DNA of 7,559 bases from NCBI GenBank assembly GCA_019237175.1, contig JAFAHP010000545.1, forward strand, positions 1-7,559, in the 5' to 3' direction. This DNA is from Alphaproteobacteria bacterium. Its GTDB lineage: Bacteria > Pseudomonadota > Alphaproteobacteria > ATCC43930 > CGMCC-115725. This document shows, piece after piece, positions 5,015 to 7,559 of the stretch. The notes beneath the pieces are model-generated. The model did not search any database and was not told the DNA's origin. It saw only the letters and a list, made by a program, of their open reading frames with translations. A program made the translations under genes and the position numbers. The first letter of the stretch is position 1. Every line of letters begins with the position of its first letter.

Positions 5015-6844
5015 ATGAACAGGAGAACGCTACTCAGGCTGGTGGCGGCGAGCCCTCTGCTCTCGACTGGGCTGCCTCCGACGAAATCGTCCGCAAATCC
5101 CGCGAGCGCCCTCGCCGATGCGGCAAAGTGTCGGGTGCGTCCCGGCGATCCCGATTGGCCTGGCACAGCGGAGTGGAACCGACTGAAAGAGGCAGTCGGC
5201 GGGCGGCTGATTAACGTCGAGTCGCCACTCGCCGCCTGCGCGGGCAATCCGGACACATCGGCGTGTTCGGAGCTGCTGCGCAATTTGCGCAACCCGTTCT
5301 TCATCGGCGAACAACCTTGGGCGACGCAGATCAGCGGTTGGGCCGACGCCTGGATGTCGGCGCCGAGCGTCTTTGCAGTCGCCGCCAAGACCGCCGCCGA
5401 TGTCGCTGCGGCGGTCAACTTCGCGCGCGAACACAATCTGCGTCTCGTCGTCAAAGGCGGCGGGCACAGCCTTCTCGGCACGTCGAACGCAGCCGATTCG
5501 TTGCTGGTCTGGACGCGGGCGATGGACGACATCACGCTGCATGAGGCGTTCGTCCCGCAGGGCTGCAACACGCCGCCACAGCCGGCCGTGTCGGTTGGCG
5601 CTGGGGCGATCTGGCTGCACGTCTACGACGCGGTGACGACCAAAGCGGGGCGCTATGTCCAGGGCGGCAGCGCTACAACGGTTGGCGTCGCCGGGCTGAT
5701 CCAGAGCGGCGGGTTCAGCAGCTTTTCAAAGAGTTACGGCACCGCCGCGGCATCTCTGCTCGAAGCCGAGGTTGTGACGGCGGACGGCGCGGTGCGCACC
5801 GCCAATGCTTGTACGAACGCCGACCTGTTCTGGGCGCTCAAAGGCGGCGGCGGGGGCAGCTTTGGCGTCGTCACCCGGCTGACGCTCAAGACGCATGGGC
5901 TGGCGGAGCAGGCGGGGGCTGCGATTCTGAACATCAAGGCGATGTCCGGTCCGGCGTTTCGCGAGCTGATCCGGAAATTCATCGCGTTTTATGCGGAGCG
6001 GCTGTGCAACCCGCATTGGGGCGGGCGCGTCTTCTTGCAACGCAACGATGCCTTGGCGATCGAGATGGTGTCGTGCGGGCTCGACAAGCCGGCCGCGCAG
6101 GCGGTCTGGCAGCCATTTCTCGATTGGATCGCGACATCGCCCCAAGACTACCGGTTGACCGGCAAGCCGGTGATCGCGGATATGCCGGCGCGCAAGTGGT
6201 GGGCCGCCGCCTTTCGTAAGGAATACGCCTCCGCCTCGATGATTAGCGACCCACGGCCGGGCGCGCCTTCCGGCGATTTTTCGTGGGCCGGCGACCACGA
6301 TATGATCGGCGCGTTCTGGCGCGCCTTTGAAACGCTGTGGCTGCCGGCAGCTTTGCTCGAGGTGGCACAGCGACAGCGGCTTGCCGACGGGCTGTTCGCC
6401 GCGACCCGACATTGGAGTTTTGAGATACAATTCGATAAAGGATTGGCCGGCGCGCCGGAAGACGCGATCGCCGCGTCGCGCGACACGGCGACCAATCCGG
6501 CCGTGCTCACCGCCTTTGGCCTGGCGCTCGTCGGCAGCTTGGGCCCGCCCGCCTATCTCGGTATCCCCGGCTACGCGCCGGACCTCGTCGACGCGCACGC
6601 CGAGGCGGCGATGGTCGGCAACGCTATGGGCGAGCTGCGCAGGTTCGTGCCGGTGGCGGCCTCCTATGTCTCGGAGAGCAATTTCTTCGAGAAAGATTGG
6701 CAGCGTTCCTACTGGGGCGCGAACTACCAGCGGCTGCTGGCCGTCAAGCGCCGGTACGACCCGGACGGCCTGTTTTTTGTCCATCAGGGTGTCGGCAGCG
6801 AGGATTGGAGCATGGACGGCTTTGAAAAGAGTGCCTCGAATTAA
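5015..6844 (+). CDS. Exported FAD-linked oxidase (berberine bridge enzyme-like, PCMH FAD domain)
   Basis: A 609-residue flavoprotein of the vanillyl-alcohol-oxidase/berberine-bridge group, whose members oxidise alcohols, sugars or alkaloids with O2 as acceptor; this substrate is unknown. The N-terminus MNRRTLLRLVAAS carries twin arginines and a short hydrophobic stretch, fitting Tat export, with possible cleavage after SALA (residue 34). The FAD domain spans roughly 115-300. VVKGGGHSLLGTS provides His151, the expected covalent FAD attachment site. The second, cysteinyl site of bicovalent members falls at Ala220 in GGSATTVGVAG, so linkage is probably through His alone. DLFWALKGGGGGSFGVVTRL and the C-terminal BBE motif YWGANYQRLLAVKRRYDPDG (from residue 566) confirm the family. 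Cys39, Cys75 and Cys84 suggest disulfides and an exported location. ATG 5015 follows AAGGGG at 9 bases; ATG 5006 and 4979 are alternatives. Confidence 0.88.
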   Translation: MNRRTLLRLVAASPLLSTGLPPTKSSANPASALADAAKCRVRPGDPDWPGTAEWNRLKEAVGGRLINVESPLAACAGNPDTSACSELLRNLRNPFFIGEQPWATQISGWADAWMSAPSVFAVAAKTAADVAAAVNFAREHNLRLVVKGGGHSLLGTSNAADSLLVWTRAMDDITLHEAFVPQGCNTPPQPAVSVGAGAIWLHVYDAVTTKAGRYVQGGSATTVGVAGLIQSGGFSSFSKSYGTAAASLLEAEVVTADGAVRTANACTNADLFWALKGGGGGSFGVVTRLTLKTHGLAEQAGAAILNIKAMSGPAFRELIRKFIAFYAERLCNPHWGGRVFLQRNDALAIEMVSCGLDKPAAQAVWQPFLDWIATSPQDYRLTGKPVIADMPARKWWAAAFRKEYASASMISDPRPGAPSGDFSWAGDHDMIGAFWRAFETLWLPAALLEVAQRQRLADGLFAATRHWSFEIQFDKGLAGAPEDAIAASRDTATNPAVLTAFGLALVGSLGPPAYLGIPGYAPDLVDAHAEAAMVGNAMGELRRFVPVAASYVSESNFFEKDWQRSYWGANYQRLLAVKRRYDPDGLFFVHQGVGSEDWSMDGFEKSASN

Positions 6845-6906
6845 CCGCGCCGTCGGTCATCGCAGTCGCAATCCCAACCACAGGGAAGACCGCTAACGGC
6901 GCATCT

Positions 6907-6921
6907 CGCCCGTAGCGGGCG
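6907..6921 (+). terminator. Hairpin downstream of FAD oxidase (possible terminator)
   Basis: CGCCCG (6907-6912) and CGGGCG (6916-6921) form a perfect 6-bp stem with a 3-base loop, 63 bases after the oxidase stop codon. No T-run follows, so function as an intrinsic terminator is doubtful. The remaining intergenic bases to 7094 contain only three close GGATCAG copies (7023-7029, 7031-7037, 7037-7043) and no recognisable gene. Confidence 0.25.
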
Positions 6922-7094
6922 CATTCCGGCGACCGTCTCCTTTCTAAACCCACCCACGTCACTCAGCCTCGGCGGCGGGAACCGCTCGTCATGCTCCATT
7001 CCGGACCTTGCGCCGATTTAACGGATCAGCGGATCAGGATCAGCCGTACCCACTGATCTACCCCCTTCGGGTCACTGTCGGATAAGCTGGCGGC

Positions 7095-7100
7095 GGGAGG
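7095..7100 (+). promoter_or_regulatory. Ribosome binding site of the SAM-cyclase gene
   Basis: GGGAGG at 7095-7100 is followed after 8 bases by GTG 7109. It is the only strong Shine-Dalgarno sequence near the start of the SAM domain and fixes the GTG as the start codon. Confidence 0.7.
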
Positions 7101-7108
7101 GAGACGCC

Positions 7109-7559
7109 GTGGACATTGCCGACTGGTTGCGGGGGCTAGGGCTGGAGCGATACCAGCAGGCTTTCCGCGAGAACGAGATCGACCTGCGCGTCCTGCCGGA
7201 GCTGACGGCTGACGATCTGAAAGAACTTGGCGTCGCCGCGATCGGCCATCGCCGGCTGCTGCTGAAAGCGATCGCTGATCTTGCGACCGGTGCCGGGCGT
7301 GCCGCGGCGGAGGACGCGCCGGCTGCGTCCCCTGCGAACGCCGCCGCCGAGGCCGAGCGGCGGCAGCTGACCATCATGTTTTGCGATCTGGTGGGCTCGA
7401 CGCCGCTGTCGACCCGCTTCGATCCCGAGGATCTACGGGAGATCGCCGGCGCCTATCATCGCTGCGTCGCCGACACCGTCGCCCGCTTCGGCGGTTTTGT
7501 CGCCAGGTATATGGGCGACGGCGTGCTCATTTATTTCGGCTATCCGGAGGCGCATGAGG
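7109..7559 (+). CDS. SAM domain-class III adenylate/guanylate cyclase, 5' part
   Basis: The frame from GTG 7109 stays open to the window edge, giving the first 150 residues. Residues 1-58 form a SAM (sterile alpha motif) domain: DIADWLRGLGLERYQQAF, then LTADDLKELGV and GHRRLLLKAI. An Ala/Glu-rich linker follows to about residue 83. The cyclase homology domain then begins with RRQLTIMFCDLVGST, where Asp93 is the first metal-binding residue, and reaches YMGDGVLIYFGYP, where Asp137 is the second. Both metal ligands are present, so ATP or GTP cyclisation is plausible; nucleotide choice depends on residues beyond the edge. In Rhizobiales this SAM-cyclase start is usually followed by an AAA ATPase-like region and TPR repeats in a protein of around 1000 residues. 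That continuation is expected from memory, not seen. No signal peptide or membrane segment is present. Confidence 0.9.
   Translation, partial: MDIADWLRGLGLERYQQAFRENEIDLRVLPELTADDLKELGVAAIGHRRLLLKAIADLATGAGRAAAEDAPAASPANAAAEAERRQLTIMFCDLVGSTPLSTRFDPEDLREIAGAYHRCVADTVARFGGFVARYMGDGVLIYFGYPEAHE

Noticed and set aside
5726..6784. 352-codon minus-strand open frame opposite the FAD oxidase
   Set aside because: It is antisense to a well-supported flavoprotein and rich in Arg, Gly and Ala without domain motifs, as expected of a mirror frame in high-GC DNA.

Overview
The window is high-GC DNA with strong GC bias at third codon positions, GTG and ATG starts, and intergenic palindromic repeats of a type common in Rhizobiales and related alphaproteobacteria. 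A soil-type alphaproteobacterium, possibly Bradyrhizobium-like, is the most likely source. That assignment is inferred from sequence style and protein families, because no rRNA or other taxonomic marker is present.

Left part (1-1690): the C-terminal part of a long multi-pass MscS-type mechanosensitive channel, entering from beyond the left edge. Its reading frame is continuous except for one in-frame TGA at 272-274. A short minus-strand protein-like remnant (1728-1865) lies tail to tail with it. Next is a small secreted Tyr/Gly/His-rich protein, best started at GTG 1907, followed by a strong intrinsic terminator (2205-2234).

Repeat island (about 2240-2860): no convincing gene. It holds three palindromic repeat elements (2299-2373, 2404-2489, 2535-2665) and a three-fold 11-base repeat. 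The first two elements share a 31-base core at 26/31 identity.

Middle (2861-3868): a cytoplasmic alpha/beta-hydrolase of the enterochelin-esterase/esterase D type with a visible Ser-Asp-His triad. It converges on a minus-strand membrane-anchored LytTR transcriptional regulator (3969-4913). That regulator is divergent from a probably Tat-exported FAD-linked oxidase of the berberine-bridge-enzyme type (5015-6844). The roughly 100-base gap between the two starts would hold both promoters, so the regulator is a natural candidate to control the oxidase or itself.

Right edge (7109-7559): the start of a class III adenylate/guanylate cyclase with an N-terminal SAM domain, cut by the window end.

I see no CRISPR array, tRNA, rRNA, transposase, phage gene or defence module. 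The window reads as ordinary chromosomal accessory DNA. The items most worth a second look are the nonsense codon in the channel gene, the LytTR/FAD-oxidase pair, the signs that the oxidase is exported and singly flavinylated, and the repeat island.
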